Shown: positions 49,878 through 60,856 of the stretch, one piece after another
Numbering within the stretch: the stretch's first letter is position 1
How the letters are laid out: each line of letters starts with the position of its first letter
Assembly: GCF_030143255.1 (NCBI RefSeq)
Contig: NZ_JARJNR010000009.1
Location: 53,854 to 117,853 of the forward strand
Origin: Frigidibacter sp. SD6-1
GTDB lineage: Bacteria > Pseudomonadota > Alphaproteobacteria > Rhodobacterales > Rhodobacteraceae
Direction: 5' to 3'
DNA: 64,000 nucleotides
Notes under the pieces: model-generated
What the model saw: the letters and a program-made list of their open reading frames with translations, nothing else
Database searches by the model: none
Told to the model about the DNA's origin: nothing
Program-made: the position numbers and the translations under genes

Positions 49878-50653
49878 TGTTTTTCCAGTCTGGCATTGTG
49901 GCGATGAATGAGGACGAGGCCATGCATGGTCAGGTCGTCCTCGACTGTGTCGAATATCTCTGTGCCCTGTTCGAAGAGCGAGGCCAAGCCCCCGGTGGCG
50001 ATAACCTTCATCGGGCGGCCCCGCTCGGCCCGGATCTGGCGCACGATGCCCTCGACAAGGCCGACATAGCCCCAGAAGACGCCCGACTGCATGCAGGCGA
50101 TGGTGTTGGTGCCGATCACCTGCGCGGGCTTCGTTACATCGACATGCGGCAGCGCGGCGGCGGCCATGTGCAGCGCCTCGAGCGAGAGGTTGACGCCCGG
50201 AGAGATCACGCCGCCGATATAGGCGCCGTCGTTGTCGACAACGTCGAACGTGGTCGCGGTGCCGAAGTCGACGATGATCAGGTCGCCGCCATGGCGGTCG
50301 AAGCCGCCCACGGTATTGACCAGCCGGTCGGGGCCGACGGTCGTGCCCTGATCGACCCGGGGCGCGACGGGCAGCGCGCAGTCGGGCTTGCCCACAACCA
50401 GGGGACGGCAGCCGAAATAGCGGTCGCACAGGACACGCAGGTTGAAGACCACACGCGGCACGGTCGAGGAGATGATGGCATCGGTGACCTTCACCTCGAT
50501 CCTCGCGGCCCAGAACAGATGCGAGAGCCAGACGTAATATTCGTCCGCCGTGCGCTGATGCGAGGTCGATATGCGCCAGGTGGCGAGGAAACCCTCGCCG
50601 TCCCAGATCGAAAAGACCGTATTGGTATTGCCGCAGTCGATGCAAAGCAGCAT
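49874..50653 (-). CDS. coaX: Type III pantothenate kinase
   Basis: 259 residues, first step of CoA synthesis. Phosphate-binding LLCIDCGNTNTVFSIWDG, GPDRLVNTVGGFDRHGGDLIIVDFGTATTFDVVD and ALHMAAAALPHV are CoaX signatures; the ASKHA fold and length fit. Lies between birA and RNase J downstream of the nuo operon, as in other Rhodobacterales. Confidence 0.96.
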   Translation of the reverse strand: MLLCIDCGNTNTVFSIWDGEGFLATWRISTSHQRTADEYYVWLSHLFWAARIEVKVTDAIISSTVPRVVFNLRVLCDRYFGCRPLVVGKPDCALPVAPRVDQGTTVGPDRLVNTVGGFDRHGGDLIIVDFGTATTFDVVDNDGAYIGGVISPGVNLSLEALHMAAAALPHVDVTKPAQVIGTNTIACMQSGVFWGYVGLVEGIVRQIRAERGRPMKVIATGGLASLFEQGTEIFDTVEDDLTMHGLVLIHRHNARLEKQ

Positions 50654-50665
50654 GCCCGACCCCTC

Positions 50666-51427
50666 TCAGAAAAAGATGTCGGCGGCCGAAATCGTCCGGC
50701 GGCCCCGATCGGTTCCTAGCACGAGCGCGCCATCCTCGGCCAAACCTTCGAAGCGGCCTTCAAAGGTCTCAGCCATGGTGCGGGCGCGGATCGTCTGGCC
50801 AAGCCGTGCGGCGCGCGCAAGCCATGCCGTGCGGATCGGCGCGAAGCCATAAGCGGTGAACTGGCTTTCCCAGCGGGCGAAGGCCGGGCCGAGGCGGTCG
50901 AGAAGCTCGTCGGGCGTCAGGCGCAGGCCGGTCTCGCCCTGAACCGACACGGGCTTCAGCGCGCCGGGTTCCACCGCGTCGGCGGGAGGTGCTGCGATCA
51001 GGTTGACGCCGATGCCGATAACCAGATGGCCGACCTGCGGCCCCTGCCCTGCGCTTTCCAGCAAGATCCCCGCGACCTTGCCGCCGTTCAGCAGCACATC
51101 GTTCGGCCATTTCAGCGTGAAACGACCGGCTGGCCCGACGAGCGCCCCAAGCGCATCGTCAAGGGCCAACGCCGCCACGAAGCTTCTGAGCGCCGCCTGC
51201 GCCGGATCACCTGTCGGGCGCATCACCAGCGAGGCGAAGAAATTGCCTTCGGGGCTGACCCAGGCCCTGCCCCTTCGTCCCCGCCCGCCGGTCTGGCGGC
51301 GCGCCATGATCCAGCTGGGGCGGGTCAGGCCGGGCGCAAGGCGCGCGGCTTCGGAATTGGTGCTGTCGACCTCGGCCAGCACGTGGCGGGCATAGGCGTC
51401 GGGCCAGTCTGGCGCGTCAGCGGACAA
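50666..51427 (-). CDS. birA: Biotin-[acetyl-CoA carboxylase] ligase
   Basis: 253 residues without the N-terminal DNA-binding domain, so a class I ligase. [21 protein letters not shown] is the biotinyl-AMP loop; [20 protein letters not shown] and GIGVNL complete the site. The start appears to be a TTG at 51427, inside the last codons of nuoN, giving 11-bp overlap; GGAAG lies just before it. In Paracoccus denitrificans the reading frame after the last complex I gene is also a BirA homologue (URF6). Confidence 0.93.
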   Translation of the reverse strand: MSADAPDWPDAYARHVLAEVDSTNSEAARLAPGLTRPSWIMARRQTGGRGRRGRAWVSPEGNFFASLVMRPTGDPAQAALRSFVAALALDDALGALVGPAGRFTLKWPNDVLLNGGKVAGILLESAGQGPQVGHLVIGIGVNLIAAPPADAVEPGALKPVSVQGETGLRLTPDELLDRLGPAFARWESQFTAYGFAPIRTAWLARAARLGQTIRARTMAETFEGRFEGLAEDGALVLGTDRGRRTISAADIFF

Positions 51428-52856
51428 GCGCTTCCGCCGCTGCCGCCGCCGCGCCCTCGATCCCGAAGAGGTTGATCGCCCCGAGGACCATCACCAAAGC
51501 CGCGCCCATCAGCATGGCCCAGGGCATCGGCGCCATGCGGACGCTGACGCCCTCACGCTCGGTCCCGAAATACATGAAATAGACGATGCGCAGGTAATAG
51601 AAGGCACCGATGACCGAGGCGATCACCGCCAGAACCGCGAGCCAGCCCATGTCCGCGTCCACTGCGGCTTTCAGGACCGCGAACTTGGCGAAAAAGCCAA
51701 GCATCGGCGGCACGCCCGCAAGCGAGAACATCAGGACGAGGAGTGCCAGCGCCTTCGCCGGTTCACGCTTCGAGATCAGGTTCAGATCGGCGATCTCGGT
51801 CGCATGCACATCGCCCCGCCGCATCGACAGGATGAAGGCGAAGGTACCGAGGTTCATCGCGACATAGATCGCCATGTAGGTCAGCATCGCCTGCACGCCG
51901 CCCTGCGTGCCGGCGGCGAGGCCCACGAGCGCAAAGCCCATGTGGGCGATGGACGAATAGGCCATCAGGCGCTTGATGTCGGTCTGGCCGATCGCCGCCA
52001 CGGCGCCGAGGAACATCGACAGGACGGCAAGCAGCGCCACCACCTGGCTCCAGTCCGCGACGGCGCCGCCGAAGGCATCGAACATCACCCGCGCGAAAAG
52101 GCCCATCGCGGCGACCTTGGGTGCGGTGGCAAAGAAGGCGGTGACCGGCGTGGGCGAGCCCTCATAGACGTCGGGCGTCCACATGTGGAAGGGGACGGCC
52201 GAGACCTTAAAGGCAAGGCCGGTGATCAGGAAGACAAGGCCGAAAAGCGCGCCGGTGGTCAGATGGCCGTCCGTCGCGGCGGCGATGATGCCGCTGAACG
52301 CGGTCGTGCCGGTGAAGCCGTAGATCAGCGAAGCGCCGTAAAGCAGAAGACCCGACGAAAGCGCGCCGAGGACGAAATATTTCAGCCCCGCCTCGTTCGA
52401 CCGCACGCTGTCACGCCGAAAGGCCGCGACGACATAAAGCGACAAGGATTGCAGTTCGAGCCCCATATAGAGCGACATGAGATCGCCCGCAGAGACCATC
52501 ACCATCATGCCGATCACCGCGAAGGTGATAAGGATCGGATATTCGAACCGGGCGAGGCGCTCGCGCGCCATCCAGTCCTCGCTCATCGCCAGCACCCCGG
52601 CAGCGCCCAGAAGCAGCGTCACCTTGGCGAAGCGTGCGAAGGCGTCCGAGATGATCGCTCCGCCGAAGGCCGTACCGTCCGGCACCGGGCAGAGCCCGAC
52701 CCAGGCTGCCACGCCGAGGAAGACCGCGACCGTCGCCCAGGTCAGGATGCGGGCGAGCCCGTCCTTCGATGTGTAGACGGCGAGCATCAGTGCCGCCATC
52801 GCGTAAAGCGCCAGCGCCACTTCGGGCAGAACGATGGAAAGATCAGACTGGACCAC
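51417..52856 (-). CDS. nuoN: NADH-quinone oxidoreductase subunit N
   Basis: 479 residues, antiporter-like proton-pumping subunit with about 14 helices. Key features: [42 protein letters not shown] with the channel lysine, [22 protein letters not shown], and [18 protein letters not shown]. Starts at a GTG (52856), 12 bp after nuoM. Last complex I gene of the operon. Confidence 0.96.
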   Translation of the reverse strand: MVQSDLSIVLPEVALALYAMAALMLAVYTSKDGLARILTWATVAVFLGVAAWVGLCPVPDGTAFGGAIISDAFARFAKVTLLLGAAGVLAMSEDWMARERLARFEYPILITFAVIGMMVMVSAGDLMSLYMGLELQSLSLYVVAAFRRDSVRSNEAGLKYFVLGALSSGLLLYGASLIYGFTGTTAFSGIIAAATDGHLTTGALFGLVFLITGLAFKVSAVPFHMWTPDVYEGSPTPVTAFFATAPKVAAMGLFARVMFDAFGGAVADWSQVVALLAVLSMFLGAVAAIGQTDIKRLMAYSSIAHMGFALVGLAAGTQGGVQAMLTYMAIYVAMNLGTFAFILSMRRGDVHATEIADLNLISKREPAKALALLVLMFSLAGVPPMLGFFAKFAVLKAAVDADMGWLAVLAVIASVIGAFYYLRIVYFMYFGTEREGVSVRMAPMPWAMLMGAALVMVLGAINLFGIEGAAAAAAEALVR

Positions 52857-52868
52857 GGGACTTCTTCC

Positions 52869-54410
52869 TCAATGGCTGGCCGTTTCGGTCGCGGTATCCG
52901 CGGCCGGAATGGCGGCTTGGTAGGTTTCGACAAGGGCCGCGACGGACGGCCCGATCCGGTCGGTCACGACCGACGGATAGATGCCGAGGAGGAGCGTCAT
53001 GGCCACAAGCGGTGCCATCACGGCCTTTTCGCGCAGGCTCATGTCGGTGATGCCCTTCAGCGCGTCCTTCACCAGCTCGCCCATCACCACCCGGCGGTAA
53101 AGCCAGAGCGCATAGGCGGCCGAGAGGATCACGCCCGAAGTGGCGACGGCGGCGACCCAGGTGTTGACCTGGAAGATGCCCATGAGCGTCAGGAACTCGC
53201 CCACGAAACCGGACGTGCCCGGCAGCCCGACGTTCGCCATGGTGAAGAACATGAAGATCAGCGCGTAGGCCGGCATCCGGTTCACAAGCCCGCCGTAGGC
53301 GTCGATCTCGCGCGTGTGCATGCGGTCATAGATGACGCCGACGCCAAGGAAGAGCGCGCCCGAGATGAAGCCGTGGCTGAGCATCTGGAAGATCGCGCCG
53401 TCGATGCCCTGCTGGTTCGCCGCGAAAATACCCATGGTGACATAGCCCATGTGCGCGACCGAGGAATAGGCGATCAGCTTCTTCATGTCGCTTTGCGCGA
53501 GCGCCACAAGCGACGTGTAGACGATGGCGATGGCCGACATCCAGAAGACCAGGGGTGTCAGCAGGTCGGACGCGACCGGAAACATCGGCAGCGAGAAGCG
53601 CAGGAAGCCGTAGCCACCCATCTTCAGAAGCACCGCCGCCAGGATCACCGACCCCGCCGTCGGCGCCTGGACGTGGGCATCCGGTAGCCAGGTATGGACC
53701 GGCCACATCGGCATCTTGACCGCGAACGAGGCAAAGAAGGCGAGCCAGAGCAGAGTCTGCACCCCGCCGACGATATGGAAGCCCCACAGCCCAATCGTGT
53801 CGGACGCGAACTGGTGCGTCATCAGCGTCGGAATGTCGGTCGTGCCCGCATCGCGGTACATGGCGATCATCGCAACGAGCATCAGGACCGAGCCGAGGAA
53901 GGTATAGAGGAAGAACTTGAACGAGGCGTAGATCCGGTCCTTGCCGCCCCAGATGCCGATGATCAGGAACATCGGAATGAGGCCCGCCTCGAAGAAGAGG
54001 TAGAAAAGCACGAGGTCGAGCGCGGTGAAGACGCCGATCATCAGCCCTTCAAGGACGAGGAAGGCGATCATGTATTCCTTCACCCTTTTGTCCACTTCCC
54101 AGGCCGACAGGATGGTGATCGGCATGAGGAAGGTGGTCAGAAGAACGAAGAGGATCGAGATCCCGTCGACGCCCATCTTGTAGCGCAGCCCCATGATCCA
54201 GTCGCCCTCGTCCACGAACTGGAAGCCCGTGTCCGAGGGATCGAAATCCTTGAGAAGCAGGAGCGAGAGGAGGAAGGTTGCCGTGGTCGCGAGAAGCGCC
54301 AGCCATTTGGCATTCCGGTCGGACGCCGCGTCGCTGCCGCGCAGGAAAAGCGCGAGGACAGCCGCCGCGACGAGGGGCAGGAAAGTAAGGATGGAAAGCA
54401 GGTTTTCCAT
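52869..54410 (-). CDS. nuoM: NADH-quinone oxidoreductase subunit M
   Basis: 513 residues, antiporter-like proton-pumping subunit. [13 protein letters not shown] at 54410 is the start and overlaps the nuoL stop by one base (TAATG). Key Glu in [46 protein letters not shown] with the channel lysine, and [20 protein letters not shown]. Confidence 0.97.
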   Translation of the reverse strand: MENLLSILTFLPLVAAAVLALFLRGSDAASDRNAKWLALLATTATFLLSLLLLKDFDPSDTGFQFVDEGDWIMGLRYKMGVDGISILFVLLTTFLMPITILSAWEVDKRVKEYMIAFLVLEGLMIGVFTALDLVLFYLFFEAGLIPMFLIIGIWGGKDRIYASFKFFLYTFLGSVLMLVAMIAMYRDAGTTDIPTLMTHQFASDTIGLWGFHIVGGVQTLLWLAFFASFAVKMPMWPVHTWLPDAHVQAPTAGSVILAAVLLKMGGYGFLRFSLPMFPVASDLLTPLVFWMSAIAIVYTSLVALAQSDMKKLIAYSSVAHMGYVTMGIFAANQQGIDGAIFQMLSHGFISGALFLGVGVIYDRMHTREIDAYGGLVNRMPAYALIFMFFTMANVGLPGTSGFVGEFLTLMGIFQVNTWVAAVATSGVILSAAYALWLYRRVVMGELVKDALKGITDMSLREKAVMAPLVAMTLLLGIYPSVVTDRIGPSVAALVETYQAAIPAADTATETASH

Positions 54411-56632
54411 TAGTGCGCGCCCCCCGAGAGCGTCATCCAGAGAAGAAGCCCGGCGATGCCAAGGACCATCGCGAAGGCATAGTGGAAGATGTAACCCGAC
54501 TGCGCCCGGCCCGCGAGGCGGGTGAAGAAGGGCACGATGCCCATGGCGACGCCGTTGATCGTGCCGTCGATGACCGCGCCGTCGCCGCGCCTCCACAGGA
54601 AGCGTCCAAGCGCCTTGGCCGAGCGGACGAAGATGAAGTCATAGACCTCGTCGAAGTACCATTTGTTCAGAAGGAACCGGTAGAGGATCGGCTGCTGCGC
54701 CGCGAGGCGCCCCGGGATCGAGGGATCACGGATGTAGAAGATCCAGGCGGTCGCGAAACCGATCAGCATGGCGACGAAGGGCGAGACCTTGACCCATTTG
54801 GGCGCGTGGTGGGCGTCGTCCATCACATGATTGTCCGGTGCCATGAAGATCGCGCCTTGCGGTGCGTGGCCCGGCTCGGCTGCGCCATGCGCCTCCTCGG
54901 TGGCGGCGCCTTCGGTCGCCGCTGCCTCGTCGGTTGCGTGATCGTCGGTTGCGTGATCGTCTGTTGCAGGAGCCTCAGCCGTGGTCGCGTGATCGGCGGG
55001 TTCGCCTTCAGCCCCGGCTGTTTCCTCATGGGCAGCGATACCGAAGAAGCTGTTCACCTGATGATGGTCGCCGAAGAAGGGCCCGTACCAGACCATGCCC
55101 GCCAGCACTGAGCCCACGGCGAGCACGCCGAGCGGGATGGTCATAACGGCGGGGCTTTCGTGCGGCTGATGGTCGTGGCCGTGGCCGTGGTCGTCGTGGC
55201 CGTGCGCATGGTCATGTGCGTGATCGTGGCCGTGGTCATGGCCGTGACCATGCCCATGGCCCCAGCGCGCCTCGCCGTAGAAAGTCATGAAAATCAGACG
55301 CCAGGAATAGAAGCTGGTGAAGCAGGCCGCCACAACCAGCGCCCAGAATGCGAAGCCGTTGCCCGACGCGAAGGCCGACTCAATGATCGCATCCTTCGAC
55401 AGGAAGCCTGCAAAGCCGATCGTCGTCAGCGGAATGCCCACGCCGGTGATGGCAAAGGTGCCGATCATCATCGCCCAGAAGGTCAGCGGGATATGCTTCC
55501 TGAGCCCACCATAGTGGCGCATGTCCTGCTCATGGTGCATCGCGTGGATGACCGAACCCGCGCCCAGGAACAGCATCGCCTTGAAGAAGGCATGGGTGAA
55601 AAGGTGGAACATCGCCGCGCCATAGACGCCCGCGCCCGCCGCCACGAACATGTAGCCAAGTTGCGAGCAGGTCGAATAGGCGATGACGCGCTTGATGTCG
55701 TTCTGCACGAGACCCACGGTTGCGGCGAAGAAGGCGGTCGCGGCGCCGACATACATCACGAACGACTTCGCCTCGGGCGCATATTCGAAGAGGGGCGACA
55801 TGCGGCAGACGAGGAAGACCCCCGCCGTCACCATGGTCGCGGCATGAATGAGGGCCGACACCGGCGTCGGGCCTTCCATCGCGTCGGGGAGCCATGTGTG
55901 CAGGAAGAGTTGCGCCGATTTGCCCATGGCGCCGACGAAGAGGAGGAAGGCCAGAAGGTTCGCGGCATTCCAGTCGGTCCAGAGGAAGGTCAGCTGCGTC
56001 TCAGAGAGCGCCGGGGCGGCGGCGAAGACGTCATCCATGTTGATGGAATCGACGAGGTAGAAGAGGCCGAAGATGCCAAGTGCAAAGCCGAAGTCGCCCA
56101 CCCGGTTCACGACAAAGGCCTTGATCGCGGCGGCATTGGCGCTTGGCTTGCGGTAATAAAAGCCGATCAGCAGGTAGGAGGCGACGCCCACCCCCTCCCA
56201 GCCGAAGAACATCTGGACGAGGTTGTCGGCCGTCACCAGCGCCAGCATCGCGAATGTGAAGAACGACAGGTAAGCGAAGAAGCGGGGCTTGTAGACCTCG
56301 CCCTCATGCCAGTTCACGTCGTGGTCCATATAGCCCCACGAATAGAGGTGAACGAGCGAGGAGACGGAGGTCACCACCACCAGCATGATCGCGGTCAGCC
56401 GGTCGAGGCGGATCGACCAGGAGGTGTCGAGCGAGCCCGACTGGATCCAGTTCAGTATGTGGATGTGCTGGGTGGTGCCGTCGAAATTCAGGAACGTGAC
56501 CCAGGACAGCGCACAGGCCACAAAGAGGACACCCGTCGTCAGCGCCAGCGCGCCCTTTTCGCCGATCAGACGCCAGCCGAAGCCCGCGATGATCGCGGCG
56601 GCGAGGGGGGCGAGGAGAATGAATTGCAGCAT
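54410..56632 (-). CDS. nuoL: NADH-quinone oxidoreductase subunit L with His-rich insertion
   Basis: 740 residues, clearly longer than the roughly 610 of E. coli NuoL. Core motifs are intact: [69 protein letters not shown] and the C-terminal lateral-helix region. Two insertions stand out: a His/Gly/Asp stretch at about 458-491 (repeating [18 protein letters not shown]) after the helix ending FYGEARW, and a second at about 535-590 rich in Ala/Thr/Asp/His with TDDHA repeats. Both fall between membrane helices, so in loops. They may bind metal ions; no known role in complex I. Confidence 0.96.
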   Translation of the reverse strand: MLQFILLAPLAAAIIAGFGWRLIGEKGALALTTGVLFVACALSWVTFLNFDGTTQHIHILNWIQSGSLDTSWSIRLDRLTAIMLVVVTSVSSLVHLYSWGYMDHDVNWHEGEVYKPRFFAYLSFFTFAMLALVTADNLVQMFFGWEGVGVASYLLIGFYYRKPSANAAAIKAFVVNRVGDFGFALGIFGLFYLVDSINMDDVFAAAPALSETQLTFLWTDWNAANLLAFLLFVGAMGKSAQLFLHTWLPDAMEGPTPVSALIHAATMVTAGVFLVCRMSPLFEYAPEAKSFVMYVGAATAFFAATVGLVQNDIKRVIAYSTCSQLGYMFVAAGAGVYGAAMFHLFTHAFFKAMLFLGAGSVIHAMHHEQDMRHYGGLRKHIPLTFWAMMIGTFAITGVGIPLTTIGFAGFLSKDAIIESAFASGNGFAFWALVVAACFTSFYSWRLIFMTFYGEARWGHGHGHGHDHGHDHAHDHAHGHDDHGHGHDHQPHESPAVMTIPLGVLAVGSVLAGMVWYGPFFGDHHQVNSFFGIAAHEETAGAEGEPADHATTAEAPATDDHATDDHATDEAAATEGAATEEAHGAAEPGHAPQGAIFMAPDNHVMDDAHHAPKWVKVSPFVAMLIGFATAWIFYIRDPSIPGRLAAQQPILYRFLLNKWYFDEVYDFIFVRSAKALGRFLWRRGDGAVIDGTINGVAMGIVPFFTRLAGRAQSGYIFHYAFAMVLGIAGLLLWMTLSGGAH

Positions 56633-56641
56633 GGCGCGCCC

Positions 56642-56947
56642 TTAGCCTTTCATCACGTTGACGTCTTCGACGTCGATGGTCCCGCGGGTGCGGAAGAAGG
56701 TGACGAGGATCGCGAGGCCGATCGCGGCCTCGGCGGCGGCGACGGTCAGGACGAACATGGTGAAGACCTGCCCCGCGAGGTCATGCAGGAACGAGGAGAA
56801 GGCGACGAAGTTGATGTTCACGGCCAGAAGCATCAGTTCGATCGACATCAGGATGACGATCACGTTCTTCCTATTCAGGAAGATCCCGAAGATGCCGATC
56901 ACGAAGAGCGCGGCAGCAACGCTCAGGTAATGTGTCAGTCCGATCAT
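56642..56947 (-). CDS. nuoK: NADH-quinone oxidoreductase subunit K
   Basis: 101 residues, three helices, ND4L homologue. The two membrane glutamates are in [20 protein letters not shown] and [16 protein letters not shown]. 9 bp before nuoL; separated from nuoJ by a 139-codon unrelated gene. Confidence 0.97.
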   Translation of the reverse strand: MIGLTHYLSVAAALFVIGIFGIFLNRKNVIVILMSIELMLLAVNINFVAFSSFLHDLAGQVFTMFVLTVAAAEAAIGLAILVTFFRTRGTIDVEDVNVMKG

Positions 56948-56965
56948 CGCTTCGTCCCTCCGGGG

Positions 56966-57040
56966 ATGCGCCCCGTATCGTCTTTTCGTCCTGTCCCGGG
57001 CCTGACCCGGGACCTCGTTTTCTCAATGCGCCCCGTATCG
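56966..57040. repeat. Hairpin flanked by 15-bp direct repeats
   Basis: ATGCGCCCCGTATCG occurs at 56966-56980 and 57026-57040. Between them is GTCCCGGG-CCTGA-CCCGGGAC (about 56993-57013), a palindrome of the kind abundant in alphaproteobacterial intergenic regions. It sits inside the nuo operon between nuoK and the small exported protein gene, and looks like an inserted repeat unit. Confidence 0.6.
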
Positions 57041-57061
57041 CATCCGGCGCGGCTGTGCCAC

Positions 57062-57481
57062 CTATCCGGCGGCCTCGGTCAATATCGCCTCGCTGCAGAC
57101 GCAGGCGTCGGCCGCCATCTTGCCATCCGCGACGGTGAAACCTTTCAGTTCCAGCTTCTCTTTCAGAACATCAAGATCGGTCTCGCCGCCCCGGATCGCC
57201 TCGAAGGCCACCTCGGTCGCGGTATCGAGCTGATATTCCTCCGGGTGGCTGGCCGCGAGCATCCTGCCCGCCTTGCAGTCGGCGACATTCAGCGTGCGCA
57301 GACCAAGGCTTTCGCCCGCGACCGCCCAATGGTCGAAGATGGCGATCTGGCCCCGCGCCCAGATACCGGCGGCCTTGCCCTGACCGGTATCTTCGCACTG
57401 CACGTTCTTCGTCGTCAGCGCCCCGGCAGGGGCGGCGAGCGTCAGGGTCGCGCAAATGAAGGTTGCTAGGGTCCGTTTCAT
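57062..57481 (-). CDS. Hypothetical exported protein inside the nuo operon
   Basis: 139 residues with signal peptide MKRTLATFICATLTLAAPAGA (two parts: basic start and hydrophobic core). Four cysteines in the mature part (VQCEDTG, NVADCKAG, ADACVCSE) suggest disulfides. No family recognised. Lies between nuoJ and nuoK where other bacteria have no gene; Paracoccus also has unidentified reading frames within its complex I cluster. Possibly an assembly factor or a passenger gene. Confidence 0.75.
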   Translation of the reverse strand: MKRTLATFICATLTLAAPAGALTTKNVQCEDTGQGKAAGIWARGQIAIFDHWAVAGESLGLRTLNVADCKAGRMLAASHPEEYQLDTATEVAFEAIRGGETDLDVLKEKLELKGFTVADGKMAADACVCSEAILTEAAG

Positions 57482-57506
57482 TTTCTTATCTCCGGTTGCA
57501 CAGGGG

Positions 57507-58115
57507 TCAAAGCCCCTGCCCCGGTTTGACGTCCTTCAGTTCCATCGCCTTGGCCGGATCGCGCCACATCTGTTGCAGCACGTTCTGGCGCTTGATGTCC
57601 TTCCTATGCCGCATGGTCAGGACGATGGCGCCGATCATGGCGACCAGAAGGATCAGGCCCGCGAGCTGGAAGAGGTGGATGTACTTGTCATACATCAGAA
57701 GGCCGAGCGCGGCGGTGTTCTCGATGCCCTCGGGCGTCACCGCCTGACGGGCACCCTCAGCGCCTTCCGAGGCGGTCCAGCCGCCGAAGGCGATGCCGAG
57801 CTGCATCAGGATGACCACCCCGATCAGAAGTCCGAGCGGCATATATTTCGCCATCTCGCCCTTCAGTTCGGCAAAGTCGATGTCGAGCATCATCACGACG
57901 AAGAGGAAGAGGACCGCCACCGCACCCACATAGACGATGACCAGAAGCATCGCCACGAACTCGGCCCCCAGAAGCACGAAGAGGCCCGAGGAAGAGAGGA
58001 AGGCGAGGATCAGCCACAGGACCGAATGGACCGGGTTGCGGGCCAGAACCACCATCAGGCCCGCCAGAACGACCGGCACGGCGAAGAGGTAGAAGGCGAA
58101 ATCCGCGAATGTCAT
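57507..58115 (-). CDS. nuoJ: NADH-quinone oxidoreductase subunit J
   Basis: 202 residues, five helices, ND6 homologue. [19 protein letters not shown] start; [54 protein letters not shown] is the conserved core (E in GAEFVAM). Overlaps the preceding carboxymuconolactone decarboxylase-family gene by 4 bp. Confidence 0.96.
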   Translation of the reverse strand: MTFADFAFYLFAVPVVLAGLMVVLARNPVHSVLWLILAFLSSSGLFVLLGAEFVAMLLVIVYVGAVAVLFLFVVMMLDIDFAELKGEMAKYMPLGLLIGVVILMQLGIAFGGWTASEGAEGARQAVTPEGIENTAALGLLMYDKYIHLFQLAGLILLVAMIGAIVLTMRHRKDIKRQNVLQQMWRDPAKAMELKDVKPGQGL

Positions 58116-58519
58116 GTCTCACTCTCCGTCTCGTCAAAGACCTTCTGCGCAATCTCCAGCGCACGGGTCATGGCGGGGACCCCGCCGAACATGGACATCT
58201 GCCAGATCACTTCCGCGATCTCGCGCTTGGTGGCGCCCGCTTCCAGCGCATGGCGGATCGTCAGGCGCATCTGCGGCTCGCCCTGCGCGCCCAGCACCGT
58301 CAGCGCGGCGACCGTGACCAGAAGGCGGGTGCGCGCATCCAGACCTTCCTTGTTGAAGGTCTTGCCGAACCACATTTCCAGCATGTCCTTGGACATGGTG
58401 GGGAAAAGCTTCTCGACATCGAAGCCCTTGAAAGTCTCCAAGGCCGGATTGAAGGCGCGGGCCATTTCCTGACCCGATGCCATCATCTGCGCGAAGAGTT
58501 TCTGGAATTCGTCGGTCAT
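58112..58519 (-). CDS. Carboxymuconolactone decarboxylase-family protein
   Basis: 135 residues, [17 protein letters not shown] start at 58519. CMD-family core: [49 protein letters not shown]. The AhpD-type CxxC is absent, so a peroxidase role is unlikely. Located between nuoI and nuoJ with a 4-bp overlap to nuoJ. Substrate and reason for being in the complex I operon unknown. Confidence 0.88.
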   Translation of the reverse strand: MTDEFQKLFAQMMASGQEMARAFNPALETFKGFDVEKLFPTMSKDMLEMWFGKTFNKEGLDARTRLLVTVAALTVLGAQGEPQMRLTIRHALEAGATKREIAEVIWQMSMFGGVPAMTRALEIAQKVFDETESET

Positions 58520-58526
58520 CTGGCCG

Positions 58527-59024
58527 TCACCGATAGGGCGCGTCGAGTTCGAGGTTGCGGGCGATCTCGGCCTCCCAGCGTTCGCCGTTGGCCAGAAGCT
58601 TGGCCTTGTCGTAGAAAAGCTCCTCGCGCGTCTCGGTGGCGAATTCGAAATTCGGCCCCTCGACGATCGCATCCACGGGGCAGGCCTCCTGACAGAAGCC
58701 GCAATAGATGCATTTCGTCATGTCGATGTCGTAGCGCGTGGTGCGGCGCGAGCCGTCCTCACGCGGTTCGGCGTCGATGGTGATCGCCTGCGCCGGGCAG
58801 ATCGCCTCGCACAGCTTGCAGGCGATGCAGCGTTCCTCGCCATTGGGGTACCGGCGCAGCGCATGTTCGCCGCGGAAGCGGGGCGAGAGCGGGCCCTTTT
58901 CGTGTGGGTAGTTCAGCGTGGCCTTCGGGGCGAAGAAATACTTCAGCCCCAGCCTCATCCCCGCCCAGAAGTCGGCAAGCAGGAAATATTTCGCGGCGCG
59001 GGTGTAGTCGATATTCGCCATCAT
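58527..59024 (-). CDS. nuoI: NADH-quinone oxidoreductase subunit I
   Basis: 165 residues carrying two [4Fe-4S] clusters (N6a, N6b): [16 protein letters not shown] and [16 protein letters not shown]. The N-terminal amphipathic part ([18 protein letters not shown]) binds the membrane arm. Two ATGs (59024, 59021); the former overlaps the methyltransferase stop by 4 bp. Confidence 0.97.
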   Translation of the reverse strand: MMANIDYTRAAKYFLLADFWAGMRLGLKYFFAPKATLNYPHEKGPLSPRFRGEHALRRYPNGEERCIACKLCEAICPAQAITIDAEPREDGSRRTTRYDIDMTKCIYCGFCQEACPVDAIVEGPNFEFATETREELFYDKAKLLANGERWEAEIARNLELDAPYR

Positions 59025-59770
59025 TCTTCCTCCGAGCCTTCCAGATCTCCATCCCAGCGTGCCACATAGTCACTCTGAAGCGTGCGCTCCGCCAGCTTTG
59101 CGTCTTCCGGCTTGCGGATCGCGTAGTAAAGATAGACGCGCGACGACGGCAGCTTCTTCCACAACCCGAAGAGCCGATGCCCGAGGTCCGCAGGATCGCG
59201 CAAGGCAACTGCGGGAAACTTTGGCTGGGCCGGCAGTGCCTCGCAGATCAGGACCTCGCAGCCTGCCGTCCGTTTCCAGAAGCTATAGACCAGTTCCGCG
59301 CTGAACTGATAGAGACCATGGCCCCACCAGCCGTTCATTCCGTTCGCCGATGCAAAGACACCACCGGGCTTCAGCATCGTAAAGACGTTGCGCAGTGCCT
59401 GCGGGACGTCGAACACATGTTCGATCGTGCCGCCGTCATAGATGAAATCGAACTTGCCATGCAGGTCCGAAGCGACCGGCAGGTTCAGGTCATGGACGTA
59501 GTCGGCGCCCTCGTAATCCGAATAGTCGAGCGCACGCGCATCCCCGAAGCCAAATGTGGCGAAGGCCTTTTCGGCGAAGCCGTCCTCCTGCACCAGATCG
59601 TCGATGGTCCGATCGGCAATGCCTGCCTGCCGCAGCGACCGATTGAACAGGCGTGCGCCCTTGCCACGATAGTGAAGGCCCTGACGCCCGAGCATCAGGG
59701 TGGCTTCCCTCGGGCCGATCTCGCGGCTGAGTTTGGCAAGCCTGTCAAATTGTACGATGTCGATGCCCAT
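59021..59770 (-). CDS. Class I SAM methyltransferase-like protein within the nuo operon
   Basis: 249 residues. Methyltransferase features: [33 protein letters not shown] resembles motifs II-III (quoted core [14 protein letters not shown]), and acidic [16 protein letters not shown] could be the ribose-binding motif II; a classical glycine-rich motif I is not clear ([16 protein letters not shown] is the best candidate). It begins [14 protein letters not shown] and ends in an acidic tail. Inserted between nuoH and nuoI with 4-bp overlap to nuoI. Could act on complex I subunits, as known arginine methylation of complex I in mitochondria by NDUFAF7 suggests, or be unrelated. Confidence 0.72.
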   Translation of the reverse strand: MGIDIVQFDRLAKLSREIGPREATLMLGRQGLHYRGKGARLFNRSLRQAGIADRTIDDLVQEDGFAEKAFATFGFGDARALDYSDYEGADYVHDLNLPVASDLHGKFDFIYDGGTIEHVFDVPQALRNVFTMLKPGGVFASANGMNGWWGHGLYQFSAELVYSFWKRTAGCEVLICEALPAQPKFPAVALRDPADLGHRLFGLWKKLPSSRVYLYYAIRKPEDAKLAERTLQSDYVARWDGDLEGSEEE

Positions 59771-59793
59771 GGCGAACTCCGGCTCTCCTCAGA

Positions 59794-60831
59794 TCAAAGG
59801 CCCATCGTGAAGCGGGCCCAGAAGGCGCCAAGCACTTCGAATTTTGCGAGGAAGGACACCACGACCACCCAGCCGAGCGACAGGGGCAGGAAGACCTTCC
59901 AGCCGATCCGCATCAGCTGGTCATAGCGGTAGCGCGGCACGATGGCCTTCACCATGGCGAAGAGGAAGAAGAAAAAGCCCATCTTCGCGACCATCCACAA
60001 AGGCCCGTCCGGCAGCCCGGGGATGGGCGAGAGCCAGCCGCCGAAGAAGAGCAGCGAGGTCAGCGCGCACATCAGGAAGATGGCGATATATTCGCCGGCC
60101 ATGAACAGAAGGAACGGCGTCGAGGAATATTCGACCTGATAGCCCGCGACGAGTTCGGATTCCGCCTCGGGCAGGTCGAAGGGCGGGCGGTTGGTCTCGG
60201 CCAGCGTCGAGATGAAGAACATCGCCACCATCGGCAGGTGCGGCAACCAGTACCAGCCCAGTAGGCCATAGGACGTGTCCTGGGCGCGCACGATGTCGCC
60301 GAAGTTCAGCGATCCGGTCGAGATCACGACACCGATGATGATGAGACCAAGCGAGACCTCGTAGCTGATCATCTGCGCGGCGGACCGCAGCGAACCGAGG
60401 AACGGATATTTCGAGTTCGAAGCCCAGCCGCCCATGATCACGCCATAGACCTCGAGCGACGAAATCGCGAAGACGTAAAGGATCGCCACGTTGATGTCGG
60501 CCAGCACCCAGGTGTCGTTGAACGGGATGACCGCCCAGGCGATCATGGCCAGAACGAACGACAGCATCGGCGCGAGGAAGAAGACGAACCGGTCCGCCCC
60601 CGCGGGCACGACGATTTCCTTCACCACATATTTCAGCGCGTCCGCGACCGACTGCAGAAGACCGAAGGCCCCCACTACGTTCGGCCCGCGCCTCATCTGG
60701 ACAGCGGCCCAGATCTTGCGGTCGCCATAGACGAGGAAGAGCAGCGAGATCATCACGAACCCGATGACCAGAAGGCCCTGGAGCGCGATCAGGACAAGGG
60801 CCCCGAGCGGTGTTGCGAGAAACTCTGCCAT
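59794..60831 (-). CDS. nuoH: NADH-quinone oxidoreductase subunit H
   Basis: 345 residues, ND1 homologue with eight helices at the quinone site. Signatures: [75 protein letters not shown] and [20 protein letters not shown]. Start at 60831. Confidence 0.98.
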   Translation of the reverse strand: MAEFLATPLGALVLIALQGLLVIGFVMISLLFLVYGDRKIWAAVQMRRGPNVVGAFGLLQSVADALKYVVKEIVVPAGADRFVFFLAPMLSFVLAMIAWAVIPFNDTWVLADINVAILYVFAISSLEVYGVIMGGWASNSKYPFLGSLRSAAQMISYEVSLGLIIIGVVISTGSLNFGDIVRAQDTSYGLLGWYWLPHLPMVAMFFISTLAETNRPPFDLPEAESELVAGYQVEYSSTPFLLFMAGEYIAIFLMCALTSLLFFGGWLSPIPGLPDGPLWMVAKMGFFFFLFAMVKAIVPRYRYDQLMRIGWKVFLPLSLGWVVVVSFLAKFEVLGAFWARFTMGL

Positions 60832-60856
60832 ATGTCGTCAGTCCCCTGTAAGGCCG

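Noticed and set aside
55160..55261. Possible tandem DNA repeat or CRISPR-like array
   Set aside because: The repetitive GTGGCCGTG-type DNA is simply the His/Gly/Asp coding stretch of nuoL, with no spacers.
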